This document shows positions 1 to 8,885 of a stretch of DNA of 64,000 nucleotides, piece after piece (position 1 is the first letter of the stretch; each line of letters opens with the position of its first letter). The position numbers were made by a program, and so were the translations under genes. Source of the stretch: Shewanella sp. Choline-02u-19 (GTDB lineage Bacteria > Pseudomonadota > Gammaproteobacteria > Enterobacterales > Shewanellaceae); NCBI RefSeq assembly GCF_002836205.1, contig NZ_PJBE01000013.1, forward strand, positions 1,736,001-1,800,000, in the 5' to 3' direction. The notes beneath the pieces were generated by a model. That model did not search any database. It was not told where the DNA came from and saw only the letters and a program-made list of their open reading frames with translations.

Positions 1-982
1 CACCAGTTCTTTCTAAAATGGTCGCTAACATAATATTCATTATGCCGATGCCGCCCACAAGCAAAGAGATCCCTGCGACGCAGGCCATCACGATATTAAA
101 TATTTGTTGGGTTTTTTGATGCTGCGCTAGCAGGTCCGCTGGCACCACTACATCAAAGTCTTTTTCCCCACCATGACGGCGATTGAGCAGATGTTGCACA
201 CTTTTAGATGCCAATGTGGGGTCAATGCCGTCAACAAGTGCTAATTTAAAGGAGTCCAGCTCATCTTCTAAATGTTTAAACTGCATCTTTTTTAATGCTG
301 TACTAAGTGGGATAAAGACTTGGTTACGCTCGCCACCCAATTTAACACCTTGAATCGTTGACTTGGTTCCCTCTTTCTCAGACAAAACTCCCACCACCGT
401 AAACCACTGATGGTTAACTTTAACTAAACTGCCTATCGCACTGCCCTGTGGGAATAGGCTCCGTGCCGCCTCCGGCCCAAGTACGGCCACTTGCTGAAAA
501 TGCGACTCATCAGCCGCATTAAGAGTGCGACCCTCTCCTAAATCTAATGCACTTAAATCAAAGTAGCTTGGCGTTACGCCCAGTACTTTTGCATCGCTTC
601 GACCTTTCAAACTAAACAAGCTAAATACTTTGACGTTCTTTTCTGCGCTCCAGTTTTCAACAAAAGGTAAGGTATCATTAGCACTCTCGATATCCCTTAG
701 ACTTAAGCCAATACTATGTTCGCGTATTGATTTTAATGCTTCGCCCTCAGTTGCTCTGGCGTTTACAACGAGGTTGTTCACCCCCATTGATTCAATCATC
801 TTTAACGCTTCACGCTCAGCGCCTTCGCCGACACTGAGCATCGCGATAACCGCACCCACACCAAAAATCATGCCTAGTAAAGTTAATAGGGTACGTAACT
901 TATGATGACGCATCTCATCGAAGGCTTGTTTAATACCGTCCCAGTAAATCAACATATTTGCCGATGGTTTATTACCCGTCAT
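1..982 (-). CDS. MacB/FtsX-type ABC transporter permease (3' end outside window)
   Basis: The visible part is about 327 residues, read leftward and cut by the window edge. It starts MTGNKPSANMLIYWDGIKQA. A membrane segment near residues 35-55 (LRTLLTLLGMIFGVGAVIAM) is followed by a large periplasmic domain of the MacB_PCD type. A second hydrophobic segment contains the GGIGIMNIML motif characteristic of MacB-like permeases. The start is supported by an AAGGA ribosome site a few bases upstream and by a 4-bp ATGA overlap with the preceding adaptor gene. It is the last visible gene of an exporter operon with an ATPase and three HlyD-type adaptors. The substrate is unknown; MacB relatives export peptides, lipoproteins or antibiotics. 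A second permease could lie beyond the edge. Confidence 0.9.
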   Translation of the reverse strand, partial: MTGNKPSANMLIYWDGIKQAFDEMRHHKLRTLLTLLGMIFGVGAVIAMLSVGEGAEREALKMIESMGVNNLVVNARATEGEALKSIREHSIGLSLRDIESANDTLPFVENWSAEKNVKVFSLFSLKGRSDAKVLGVTPSYFDLSALDLGEGRTLNAADESHFQQVAVLGPEAARSLFPQGSAIGSLVKVNHQWFTVVGVLSEKEGTKSTIQGVKLGGERNQVFIPLSTALKKMQFKHLEDELDSFKLALVDGIDPTLASKSVQHLLNRRHGGEKDFDVVVPADLLAQHQKTQQIFNIVMACVAGISLLVGGIGIMNIMLATILERTG

Positions 983-2220
983 ACTCGATTCCTTTTCGGC
1001 GGCGTGGTAAGGGCGATAGTATCGCCTTGTGTGAGGCCTTCGGTAATAACAGTACGATTTAAACTGCGGTTACCTGGCGCTACTTTCTGCTTTATAAAGC
1101 CTGCTGAGGTTTTTAAGTAAACCCAATACTCACCTGATTTCTGGAATAAAGCTTGATTAGGCACCGTGATGACGTTTTTAAGATCTAATGCATGAACATT
1201 GGCGTTAACTTGTCTGCCGGGTTGCATCACTTCAACCAAGGTTTTATCAATACTCACGACCATCTCAAAATAATTAACCGGACTGTCTTTCTCTTTCGCT
1301 TTTGACAAAGCATCAAGCTGGGACACGGTGCCATGTATCGGCATTTCAGGGTAAGCATCGAGATATAAAGTCACCGATTTACCCACCGCTAAACCCAATG
1401 CTTCAGACTCAAGCACATACAACTTGGCTTGCATCTTTGACGTATCAGGTAAGGTACCGATTGTCATACCGGACCACATCATATCGCCCACTACAGGTGG
1501 TACCCCGCTCCAACCTGGTTTAGCCACAAATACCCCATCATGAGGTGCGATAATCTGCATTTGATTTAGGTTATTTGAATAGCGAGTCATTTTCGCCTTA
1601 TGTCCCTTCTGCTTAAGCTTAATCAACTCCTGCTCAGCTTGTGCTTGAGAACCATGCTGATCGATGCCCCAGTTATAAAACATCATTTTTGCTTCTAAAT
1701 AATCTTGATTACGCATCTGGTCGATAATGTCTATCTTGGTATACACTCGCTCATCTTCGCTAAAGAAGCGGTCAGCGAGCTCGCGTTCCTGCCCCGTTAA
1801 CTTAGTATCTGTTGTTAAAGTCTTATCGATAGTGTTGTCTTTCTCTGTTTGGATCTGACTGTCTAAGCCTAAGCGGTCAAAGTCCAACTTCTCCATTTCT
1901 AAGCGATAACTCTCACGTGTTGAGTCCATAGTGGCAACGACATCACCCGCTTTTACATTGCTAAAGTTATCCATGATCCACGCCAGAGATTGTGGCCCTC
2001 TAAGCCCGGATGGCACGGTTACGGTAGTTGAATTACTGGCCTCTAACTCCCCTGCTGCAGGGATATCAACCTTAAAATCGGCGGGCGCGATTTCAAGCGT
2101 CAACACGCCATCACTAGATTGTTGACTACAGCCTACGGTGCCAATTAAAAGCAATGTGCTTACCATGCTAATCGCGATACGGATTGCAGCCGAGTGGTGC
2201 CTTTTCGATGGATTATTCAT
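979..2220 (-). CDS. HlyD-family periplasmic adaptor, third of three in exporter operon
   Basis: A 413-residue membrane-fusion protein, expected to link the inner-membrane ABC permease to an outer-membrane channel. The N-terminus has a basic stretch and hydrophobic segment ending at a Cys (LIGTVGC, about residues 26-32), suggesting a lipoprotein. A biotinyl-lipoyl-like hairpin half (VKAGDVVATMDSTRESYRLE) follows, then a helical hairpin region of about 100 residues, the second lipoyl half (APHDGVFVAKPG) and beta-barrel segments. The gene overlaps the upstream adaptor and the downstream permease by 4 bp each, so translation is probably coupled. Its sequence differs clearly from the two other adaptors, so this is not a recent tandem duplication. 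Confidence 0.88.
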   Translation of the reverse strand: MNNPSKRHHSAAIRIAISMVSTLLLIGTVGCSQQSSDGVLTLEIAPADFKVDIPAAGELEASNSTTVTVPSGLRGPQSLAWIMDNFSNVKAGDVVATMDSTRESYRLEMEKLDFDRLGLDSQIQTEKDNTIDKTLTTDTKLTGQERELADRFFSEDERVYTKIDIIDQMRNQDYLEAKMMFYNWGIDQHGSQAQAEQELIKLKQKGHKAKMTRYSNNLNQMQIIAPHDGVFVAKPGWSGVPPVVGDMMWSGMTIGTLPDTSKMQAKLYVLESEALGLAVGKSVTLYLDAYPEMPIHGTVSQLDALSKAKEKDSPVNYFEMVVSIDKTLVEVMQPGRQVNANVHALDLKNVITVPNQALFQKSGEYWVYLKTSAGFIKQKVAPGNRSLNRTVITEGLTQGDTIALTTPPKRNRV

Positions 2221-3383
2221 GGTAACAGTACCTCATCGCCTTCATTTAAACCGGAAGCGATAACAACCTGTTCTTTTCCCATTGCCCCTAACGATACCGA
2301 TTGTTTACTGTCGCTAAATAAGCCTGGGGTATACACGTAAGCATTACCCTGCTCGTAATGCACAGCATCAACAGACAGCAATAATTCTGGGATATCGTTA
2401 GCTATATCGATGCTAATTTTTGCCGTCATTCCAGGCCTCATCAAATCTGTATCCACCTCAGCAATACTGGCTACAGCATCAAAGATAACCAGAGGCACAT
2501 CCTGATTCTTCACCCTAAATATGACACCAAGTTCTTTGATCTCACCATTAAAGCTTTTTTCTGGATTAGCATCTAATCGAATTTTTAGCTTCTGCCCAAC
2601 CTTAACTCTACCGGCTTCAACTTCAGGAATCGTCATATTGACTTGCATATGCTTAAGGTCTGGAATGCTTAACAGCGTATCCCCATTAAACACATTTTGG
2701 CCTTCGGCGACTTTATTGCCTTGTTGATCATTGCCGTAAACGACCATGCCGCTGCGGGGGGCTATCAAGGTAAGAGATTGAATGCCTTTTTTTAGCGCGG
2801 CCACTTCGAGTTGGAACTTTTGTTTATCTCCTTCAAGCATTTTAACTCTTTGTTCAGCGCCCATGATCTCAAGTTCAATTTTCTTGTTAATCAAGCTCAC
2901 TCTATCCGTTGCAATAATCGCATCACGCTGATACTTCTTTTTATCGATGACAGAGATAGTTTCATCAGAGATCTCAACTTTAAGCTGGCTTTTTTCCTGG
3001 TTCATTTTAGCTTCAGCTAGCTCTAGCTTTAGCTCCTCCAGTTTCTTTGCATTCCGAAGTTTTGATGTTGCTAGATCTTGTATAGTTGTTTCTAAACTTG
3101 CCGTTTTAACCGAAAGTCGTTGTCCCAGCTCAGAGGTGTCAAGTTGAGCAACCTGATCGCCTGCACTCACAACCCCACCTTCAGGCGCTAACATTTTAAT
3201 TTGATATTGCCACACACGTCTAACCGCAGGCGGTTTTAGGTTGACCGTATTAGACGAGACTAGCTCGCCAGTCACCTCAATTTGCTGACTCAAGACACCG
3301 GTTTCAACTTGAGTAATGGCGATGTCTGAGCAACCCACTAAGAAAACACTCAATAAAGAAACACTCAATAACGATGCTTTCAT
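2217..3383 (-). CDS. HlyD-family periplasmic adaptor lipoprotein, second of three
   Basis: A 388-residue membrane-fusion protein with a clear lipobox (SVFLVGC, Cys at about residue 18), so probably a lipid-anchored periplasmic adaptor. The order is a first lipoyl-like half (GGVVSAGDQVAQLDTSELGQ), a long charged coiled-coil segment of about residues 75-200, a second lipoyl half (APRSGMVVYGN) and a beta-barrel domain. An AGAGGGA ribosome site precedes the ATG. It overlaps both neighbouring adaptors by 4 bp. With three adaptors in one operon, the proteins may assemble as a mixed ring or serve alternative substrates; that is inference. Confidence 0.88.
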   Translation of the reverse strand: MKASLLSVSLLSVFLVGCSDIAITQVETGVLSQQIEVTGELVSSNTVNLKPPAVRRVWQYQIKMLAPEGGVVSAGDQVAQLDTSELGQRLSVKTASLETTIQDLATSKLRNAKKLEELKLELAEAKMNQEKSQLKVEISDETISVIDKKKYQRDAIIATDRVSLINKKIELEIMGAEQRVKMLEGDKQKFQLEVAALKKGIQSLTLIAPRSGMVVYGNDQQGNKVAEGQNVFNGDTLLSIPDLKHMQVNMTIPEVEAGRVKVGQKLKIRLDANPEKSFNGEIKELGVIFRVKNQDVPLVIFDAVASIAEVDTDLMRPGMTAKISIDIANDIPELLLSVDAVHYEQGNAYVYTPGLFSDSKQSVSLGAMGKEQVVIASGLNEGDEVLLP

Positions 3384-4423
3384 GATGCATCCCTCTTAGG
3401 CTCGACTAACACACTCATTCCTGGAATAATTTTCACCCGTTCATCACCTGAAAAAGCGATCTTAACCCGAAACCAATTACTATTACCCCAAGCGGCTTGT
3501 TTGGTTGCTTGGCGACTAATACCTTGAACTGAGCCTTTAAGGGATATGCTTGATTGCGAGTCTAATCGAAGCTGTACCGGCTCACCAATAGTTAACCTAT
3601 CAGCGTCAACCTCATTGACCCAAGCAATCACCTCTAGCTCATTCATGGCTGGAATGGTGGCGACTTGGCGGCCAATTTGAACTGAATCACCCACGGCAAA
3701 TTTTTTATCTGACCAAGGATCGCGTGAATATAAAATAGGGCCATCTAGACTGGCGTTTATCTCTAACTGTTGAAGACCTTTAAGTGACTGCTCTAACTCT
3801 CTTTCAGCCCGTGTTCTATCAATCTGTAACTGTGCTATTGACGCGACTCTCTTGTCAGTGATCTCTTTCAATAACTGTGCCTTTTTAGACAGTTCAGATA
3901 TTGCTTTAAGCTTATTAAATTGATTATCGGCATAATTCTTAGCCGCGATATAATCGGCAGGGATCCCAGCATCTAATTCTGCTTTTTCCAGCTCCAACCT
4001 CGCTTGTTTCAGGTCAAACTCCGCCTGCAATATTTGCGCATCCAGTTCTATCGATTGACTCTGTTCTTGCGCCGTGACTCTTAACAAGCTCGCTTCTAAT
4101 TGCTCAATTCGATTTGCAATAGCACTTTTGTCAAAAATAACCACGACTTCGCCAACTTTAGCAATGCTACCCTCAGGTAGCATCCATTTGATCTGATAGC
4201 GCCAGGCATCACCGGCCTTGGGCACCATGATCGCTTGTGAGTCTACTGAGGATATTTTCCCGGTTAAAAGCAAAGGTGATAACTCTGCAGGCGATGGCGA
4301 CAGTGGTGCAGTATTGAGCAGTGTAACTGGCTTGACGGCCACTTCATTTGCTTGAGCTAGGCTTGGTGAAAGGGCTAATAAAATACACAAACTGCTTAAC
4401 CCAATAATCGTATTAGGCTGCAT
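3380..4423 (-). CDS. HlyD-family periplasmic adaptor, first of three
   Basis: About 347 residues from the chosen ATG at 4423, which reads MQPNTIIGLSSLCILLALSP. That start has an AGAGGG ribosome site, whereas an upstream in-frame start at 4459 would lie deeper inside the ATPase gene. A cleavable signal peptide is likely (cleavage near SLAQANE). The mature part has the usual lipoyl half (EGSIAKVGEVVVIFDKSAIA), a coiled-coil hairpin rich in Gln, Glu and Leu, a second lipoyl half and a barrel domain. Unlike the next two adaptors it shows no lipobox Cys, so it may be soluble or anchored by an uncleaved signal. It overlaps the ATPase gene by 11 bp. Confidence 0.87.
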   Translation of the reverse strand: MQPNTIIGLSSLCILLALSPSLAQANEVAVKPVTLLNTAPLSPSPAELSPLLLTGKISSVDSQAIMVPKAGDAWRYQIKWMLPEGSIAKVGEVVVIFDKSAIANRIEQLEASLLRVTAQEQSQSIELDAQILQAEFDLKQARLELEKAELDAGIPADYIAAKNYADNQFNKLKAISELSKKAQLLKEITDKRVASIAQLQIDRTRAERELEQSLKGLQQLEINASLDGPILYSRDPWSDKKFAVGDSVQIGRQVATIPAMNELEVIAWVNEVDADRLTIGEPVQLRLDSQSSISLKGSVQGISRQATKQAAWGNSNWFRVKIAFSGDERVKIIPGMSVLVEPKRDAS

Positions 4424-5099
4424 TAGTCGCCCTCTCTTCAATCTCAACGATATCACCATCTCTCATACGAATAATTCGCTGTGCATATGCGGCAACTTCC
4501 TCTTCATGGGTCACCAAAATAATGGTTTGGCCAGCCTTATGCAATTCAGTGAAAAGGGCCATAATTTCAACTGACGTTTTACTGTCGAGCGCCCCTGTTG
4601 GTTCATCGGCAAGCAAAATGGCAGGGCGATTAACTAAAGAACGGGCGATGGCGACGCGCTGCCTTTGACCACCTGACAGCTGATTAGGACGGTGATCATG
4701 CCGAGTCTCTAAACCGACTCTTGCGAGTAACTCATGTGCATAACGAGGGTCTTGATCAGGATGATCCGAAAACCTTAAAGGCAGTAACACATTTTGTAAT
4801 GCTGATAAGCGCGGTAATAAATGAAAGCTTTGAAAAACAAAGCCTATCTCTTTATTTCTAACTGCCGACAATGCGTCATCATCCAATTGAGCTACTTCTT
4901 GCTCGTTCAGGCTATAGCCTCCTGAACTTGGTTTATCTAAACAGCCGATAATATTCATCAAGGTGGACTTACCCGAACCTGAAGGCCCCATAATCGCAAC
5001 GAATTCATTTTTAGCGATACTAAAGCTCACTCCATTGAGTGCTTTTACACATGTATCACCCATGGGATATTCTTTTTTTAAGTCATGGACTTCTATCAT
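4413..5099 (-). CDS. ABC transporter ATP-binding protein (MacB/LolD type)
   Basis: A 228-residue nucleotide-binding subunit that powers the exporter at the inner membrane. It has Walker A GPSGSGKS at about residues 39-46, the Q-loop region (GFVFQSFHLLPRLSA), signature LSGGQRQRVAIARSL, Walker B AILLADEPTG and a switch His (LVTHEEEVAAYA). Length and sequence fit the LolD/MacB-type ATPase family. The ATG at 5099 (MIEVHDLKKEY) is preferred to an in-frame start at 5153, because the family begins just before this motif. It is the first gene of the operon, followed by three adaptors and a permease with overlapping junctions. Confidence 0.93.
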   Translation of the reverse strand: MIEVHDLKKEYPMGDTCVKALNGVSFSIAKNEFVAIMGPSGSGKSTLMNIIGCLDKPSSGGYSLNEQEVAQLDDDALSAVRNKEIGFVFQSFHLLPRLSALQNVLLPLRFSDHPDQDPRYAHELLARVGLETRHDHRPNQLSGGQRQRVAIARSLVNRPAILLADEPTGALDSKTSVEIMALFTELHKAGQTIILVTHEEEVAAYAQRIIRMRDGDIVEIEERATNAA

Positions 5100-5494
5100 A
5101 AAAATGCTCTTTATATAGCAATTAATCAGCCGAACAATGGGCCTATCATACAACCAAAGCCCAAATGATATAGCCAGCCATTGTGAAAAAATTTGTAAAT
5201 TATCGTGATATTACCGAACCACCTATCAATCGATAGTTGGCTAGTATGGTTTATCAACAGTGGGAATATGGGGGGAGGATTGTATTCGACTTAGCTTTGT
5301 TTGCATTTTTCATCCTGATTGCAGCGATCCAATCCATTTGGAACACACCTTACTCTGTAAACAACTTACTGATTATTTTTTATAAACACAACAAATAACA
5401 CGATTAACAACGTGCAAATAATTCAACTCGTTTATCTATGACTGTCACCAATATAGCGCCACTCATCAGTCGTTATATAAGGTCGGCACCTCTA
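5100..5494. other. Intergenic region upstream of the exporter operon
   Basis: About 395 bp without a credible gene. It should hold the promoter of the leftward exporter operon. The sequence is AT-rich close to the ATPase gene, and I could not single out a promoter, operator or terminator with confidence. Confidence 0.5.
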
Positions 5495-5884
5495 CTATCC
5501 CAACAAAGCGCCTAATAGGGTAAGTACCGAAATTACAACAAAAAATATCCATTGGAATAGGTGTTTAAATGGCTGTTCAAGATCACTGCTAAAACCAATA
5601 TAGATTTGCCATATCGCGAATAAGCCGAAATTAAGAGCAATAAACACCAACATGCCAAAGCTATGCATTTGAGAAATGGCTTCAAAAGCGCAAGCCAATA
5701 AAATAAACGTTGAAAGTAGCAGAAAGACTGAAATATAGTGAAAGACACATTGCATCACAGATTTAGCGATAGGGTCGAAAACAGCTTGCTGCATGGGCAC
5801 TAAGAATTGTTGTCTGTCATAGGTAAAGTGCATGACACAAGTTAATGCAGCAATGATCCCCGCCAGTAAAAAATAAATATTCAT
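5495..5884 (-). CDS. Small four-helix inner-membrane protein of unknown function
   Basis: 129 residues from the ATG at 5884, chosen because GGAG lies about six bases upstream; a longer reading would need a TTG at 5914. Four hydrophobic segments are visible: residues about 3-18, 45-65, 75-95 and 105-125. The first loop is short and basic/aromatic (HFTYDRQQF). I do not recognise a specific family with confidence. It stands alone between the exporter operon and a small periplasmic protein, on the same strand as both but separated by gaps, so it is probably a single-gene unit. Confidence 0.6.
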   Translation of the reverse strand: MNIYFLLAGIIAALTCVMHFTYDRQQFLVPMQQAVFDPIAKSVMQCVFHYISVFLLLSTFILLACAFEAISQMHSFGMLVFIALNFGLFAIWQIYIGFSSDLEQPFKHLFQWIFFVVISVLTLLGALLG

Positions 5885-6004
5885 CTCTTGCTCCGACACG
5901 ATTTTTTCTTTCAAAAACAGCGCTAAAACACTGCTTTTAAAGATAGCTCATATTTTAAGGGTTACTCATACCGGATTAGACAGGGAATATCGTGGTTATC
6001 TTAC

Positions 6005-6033
6005 AAAAAAAGAGAGCTTTCGCTCTCTTTTTA
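6005..6033 (-). terminator. Intrinsic terminator after small periplasmic protein gene
   Basis: A perfect stem AGAGAGC / GCTCTCT with loop TTTC, extended by A-T pairs. It lies directly beyond the stop codon of the leftward gene at 6034, and its U-tract is read on the minus strand. Confidence 0.85.
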
Positions 6034-6438
6034 TTACATCGTTGCCATGGTCCAGTAATCAAGCCGCTTATCTGGCTGACTAATCACCACTTTACACGAC
6101 TCTTTATATTTCCCCATCAAAGGACCTAGGCTCTTTGAGTTAGGCATTGATGCTTTATGTTGCTCTGTAGCTGCAATAACAGCCTGATTAACATACTCTG
6201 TGCTTTGATATTTATTCGCGATTTCAACCGCTTGTTCGCCAGAGAGTTTTAATCTATCACCTACTGCTTGCATTTGTGGTGCATTCATAGCTGCAATCGC
6301 ATTCGACGCTATCTGATAATATGCAGCACATTCAGTTAACTCTTTAGTCAATGCGTCTTCAGCATCGCCCGCAACAGCATTAAAAGACAATAAACCGACG
6401 GCTATTGCTAGCGTACTTGCGTAAGTGGTACCAGACAT
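6034..6438 (-). CDS. Small secreted/periplasmic protein, unknown function
   Basis: 134 residues with a probable signal peptide (hydrophobic run about residues 8-22, cleavage near NAVAGDA). The mature part is mainly alpha-helical by composition, with two Cys (LTECAAYY and KESCKVV) that could form a disulfide. An AGGGA ribosome site supports the ATG at 6438. The gene ends just before a strong intrinsic terminator and appears monocistronic. I do not recognise the family and assign no function. Confidence 0.7.
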   Translation of the reverse strand: MSGTTYASTLAIAVGLLSFNAVAGDAEDALTKELTECAAYYQIASNAIAAMNAPQMQAVGDRLKLSGEQAVEIANKYQSTEYVNQAVIAATEQHKASMPNSKSLGPLMGKYKESCKVVISQPDKRLDYWTMATM

Positions 6439-6535
6439 GAAAATAATCCCTTTTTATATTCGTTCGATTTAACTACTTCTACTTTAGCTTTCATTTAATA
6501 TCAAGCGTAACATCAAAAAAGATGCAAAGACGCTA

Positions 6536-6825
6536 GGGGCTGTTGATCTCTCACGGTTGTTTTTGCCGCAGTTTATTAGCTATTTTGACAAGGCGGAGGC
6601 TATGTCGTTTAGTTATTCTCCACAAATAGCCTACAACACCGTAAAAATAGCCAAGAAGCGCGGCCCTTAGGGTTCGTTTCAATAGTTTTAGTCTTTTATA
6701 ACTAGAATGCGTTACGAGATTTTCGCTTAGCCAGCCAAGCATCATCGCTCAAGCCTTGACCTAAAATCATTATTCTTTACGGTAAAGAGTCGAACAAAAA
6801 CTAAGCTCGAAAGATCAACAGCCCC
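6536..6825. mobile_element. MITE-like non-autonomous element with 14-bp terminal inverted repeats
   Basis: A 290-bp segment is bounded by a perfect 14-bp inverted repeat: GGGGCTGTTGATCT at 6536-6549 and its complement at 6812-6825. The interior has one short leftward reading frame of 64 codons (6551-6745) with a basic composition but no recognisable domain; I treat it as part of the repeat rather than a gene. No clear target-site duplication is visible. The size, ends and intergenic position suit a miniature inverted-repeat element mobilised by a transposase elsewhere, but copy number cannot be judged from one window. Confidence 0.55.
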
Positions 6826-6865
6826 CAATGAACAGATTAAAAACCATCGTTTAATGTGTACACAT

Positions 6866-7468
6866 TTATGGGGTAGTCACATTGAGTTTGTTACGCAAAG
6901 CGGTTTTTACCTCACCCCATTCAGAGTCAATAATTGAGTAAACGACTGTATCTCTTATAGTACCATTCTCTAAAATTTGATGGTTGCGCAAAATACCATC
7001 TTGATTCGCCCCTAAACGACAAATCGCCTGCCGTGACACTTCATTCTGAATATGAGTTCTAAACTCTACCGCGATAACATCCAATGTTTCAAAGGCATAG
7101 GCTAACAGCAGCAACTTACACTCGGTATTCACTGCAGTGCGTTGCACACTTTTAGCATACCAAGTATGGCCGATTTCAAGACGTCGATGATTTTGCTGCC
7201 AATGACAGATCCGTGTGCAACCGACAATGGCTCCCGAGTGACGATCTCGAACCGCAAATGCCAGTGTTTCCCCTTTTTCTTCGGCTAAAAGAGCTTGGCT
7301 AATATAATCGTTCACATCGTCGGGATGAGGGACTTTGGTAAACCACAGTTGCCAAAGCTCACCATCACAAACAGCAATACTCAATGCTGGAGCATGCGCT
7401 AACGTTAAAGGTTCTAAAACAACGTGTTCGCCCACCAGCGCGTTGTCATTCACTTGTTGTGCATTCAA
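6866..7468 (-). CDS. GNAT-family N-acetyltransferase (RimJ/RimL-like)
   Basis: 200 residues with the layout of RimL-type acetyltransferases. The N-terminus is VVLEPLTLAHAPAL. A central beta strand region (GETLAFAVRDRHSGAIVGCT) follows, then RRLEIGHTWYAKSVQRTAVN as the acetyl-CoA loop region, and a C-terminal CRLGANQDGILRNHQI typical of this branch. These enzymes transfer acetyl from acetyl-CoA to an amine of a protein or small molecule; the substrate is unknown. The start appears to be TTG at 7468, with a strong AGGAGG ribosome site five bases upstream; the nearby ATG is out of frame. Confidence 0.88.
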   Translation of the reverse strand: MNAQQVNDNALVGEHVVLEPLTLAHAPALSIAVCDGELWQLWFTKVPHPDDVNDYISQALLAEEKGETLAFAVRDRHSGAIVGCTRICHWQQNHRRLEIGHTWYAKSVQRTAVNTECKLLLLAYAFETLDVIAVEFRTHIQNEVSRQAICRLGANQDGILRNHQILENGTIRDTVVYSIIDSEWGEVKTALRNKLNVTTP

Positions 7469-7519
7469 CTCAACCTCCTTTTAAATTGTTGTCACTAACT
7501 TAGCATGGTTGCTCATCCA

Positions 7520-8068
7520 CTATAAATATCGAGCGAACCCCATCCCCTCTTTCACCGGCTTAGTTGTTGCTTTCAGTGCTGGAGTCCCGATATAAAGGAA
7601 GCCAACAATCTGATCCGTCTGTTCAAGATCAAGTAATTGATGCACATTTTTATCAAAGGCTAAGGCGCCAGTTCGCCATATTCCGCCCAGGCCCTGGGCA
7701 AATACAGCTTGCTGCATTGCCATCGCCGCGCAACCTGCTGCAAGCTGTTGTTCAAATGCCGGAACTTTAGGGTGCTGCTTTACTTTAGCCACCACAGTGA
7801 TAACCATAGGGGCTCTTAAAGGCATGTTCTTTGTTTTATTGATAACATCTTCTTCTGCACCATTTAATGCTGACGCTTCAGCAAAAACGTTCCCTAGTTT
7901 CTCAAGCCCACCACCCGTCGCAATGATAAACTCCCATGGCGTCAAACCACCATGGTCGGGTACTCGTGCCGCAGCATCTAAAATAGTCTTAAGCTGGTCG
8001 TCTGATGGGCCTGGCGCGATAAGGCGTGGCGCGGATTGTCTGGTCAATAAAAGGGTTAATGCGTCCAA
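7520..8068 (-). CDS. ydjA: YdjA-like NAD(P)H nitroreductase
   Basis: 182 residues, the usual length for YdjA-type minimal nitroreductases, which are FMN-dependent homodimeric oxidoreductases. The N-terminal LLLTRQSAPRLIAPGPSDDQ holds the RxS motif that contacts FMN phosphate. The segments ARVPDHGGLTPWEFI, AGCAAMAMQQAVFAQGLGGIWRTG and VGFLYIGTP are typical of the group. The physiological substrate is not known; such enzymes reduce nitro compounds and quinones in vitro. It is separated by 113 bp from the DoxX gene upstream and 51 bp from the acetyltransferase downstream. Confidence 0.9.
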   Translation of the reverse strand: MDALTLLLTRQSAPRLIAPGPSDDQLKTILDAAARVPDHGGLTPWEFIIATGGGLEKLGNVFAEASALNGAEEDVINKTKNMPLRAPMVITVVAKVKQHPKVPAFEQQLAAGCAAMAMQQAVFAQGLGGIWRTGALAFDKNVHQLLDLEQTDQIVGFLYIGTPALKATTKPVKEGMGFARYL

Positions 8069-8125
8069 CGGATCATCCTTAATAAATTGCGATTAATAAT
8101 TGCTTGCGTTGAGAGTATCAAGCTC

Positions 8126-8160
8126 CCAAAAAAAATCCCACCTATTTGGTGGGATTTAAT
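8126..8160 (-). terminator. Intrinsic terminator of the DoxX gene
   Basis: A ten-pair stem AAATCCCACC / GGTGGGATTT with loop TATTT. An A-tract on the left becomes a U-tract for leftward transcription leaving the gene at 8182. Confidence 0.85.
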
Positions 8161-8181
8161 AAAGTGAGCTCGTTGGCAGCG

Positions 8182-8775
8182 TTAAGCAATGCCGTTTTTC
8201 TTCGCAATGTAATAATCAAGACTGGTATATCGGCCGCCCCCCATAAATACCAGAGCCACCAACATAAAGAGGTAAGTTATCGCAAACTCAATGCCATTAT
8301 TCAGTACCACAATATTACCTGAACTGGTTAGCCACTCATAATTCCCGTTCTGTTGTAGCAGTTCTTTAGCGCGTTCAAGCTTTTCTGTCGATGCCAACAC
8401 CTTGTCGTTTGCTAACCATGAACTCGCATCCGCTATTGCTAACCAGCCGTTATCCCAATGAACCGCAAAAGCGGCAACTAACATAGTAATTGATAATGGG
8501 ATTGCGATTAAACGAGTCGCTAAACCAAGAATGAGTAAGCCACCGCCGACAAATTCAGTACCCGCTGCTAAGACGACCATCACTTCAGGGAATGGCAGAC
8601 CAAGTCCCCAATCAGGATTACCAAACCAAGCCGCTGTGTCACCAAAATGAGAGAGTTTGTTGTAACCCGCCTGCATTAATACCGGCGCGAGATAAAGTCG
8701 TAGTGCCAACGGTGCAATACCTTCAGCATAGCGAATGGTGTTTAGAAATTTTTGATATAGTTGTCCAAGTAGCAT
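8182..8775 (-). CDS. DoxX-family inner-membrane protein
   Basis: 197 residues with four hydrophobic segments. The DoxX signatures are LALRLYLAPVLMQAGYNKLSH near residues 22-42, the GLLILGLATRLIAIPLSITMLVAAFAVHW block, and a C-terminal membrane helix (FAITYLFMLVALVFMGGGR). It carries an insert of about 50 residues between helices 3 and 4 (LASTEKLERAKELLQQNG). DoxX proteins are poorly understood; some are linked to redox stress and thiol management. An AGAGGG ribosome site precedes the ATG. It is probably monocistronic, with a strong terminator 20 bp downstream. Confidence 0.88.
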   Translation of the reverse strand: MLLGQLYQKFLNTIRYAEGIAPLALRLYLAPVLMQAGYNKLSHFGDTAAWFGNPDWGLGLPFPEVMVVLAAGTEFVGGGLLILGLATRLIAIPLSITMLVAAFAVHWDNGWLAIADASSWLANDKVLASTEKLERAKELLQQNGNYEWLTSSGNIVVLNNGIEFAITYLFMLVALVFMGGGRYTSLDYYIAKKNGIA

Positions 8776-8885
8776 GTCGATCCCTCTTTAAATTCCATTA
8801 ATCCATTAGACCTTAACAAACATAACAATCTTTCAACTGTAGTTGATAAAAATTGTCCTGCTACAATAATATCAAGATGTTAAGG

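Noticed and set aside
6551..6745. 64-codon leftward frame with basic composition
   Set aside because: It lies inside the inverted-repeat element and shows no domain or good ribosome site, so I treat it as part of the repeat.
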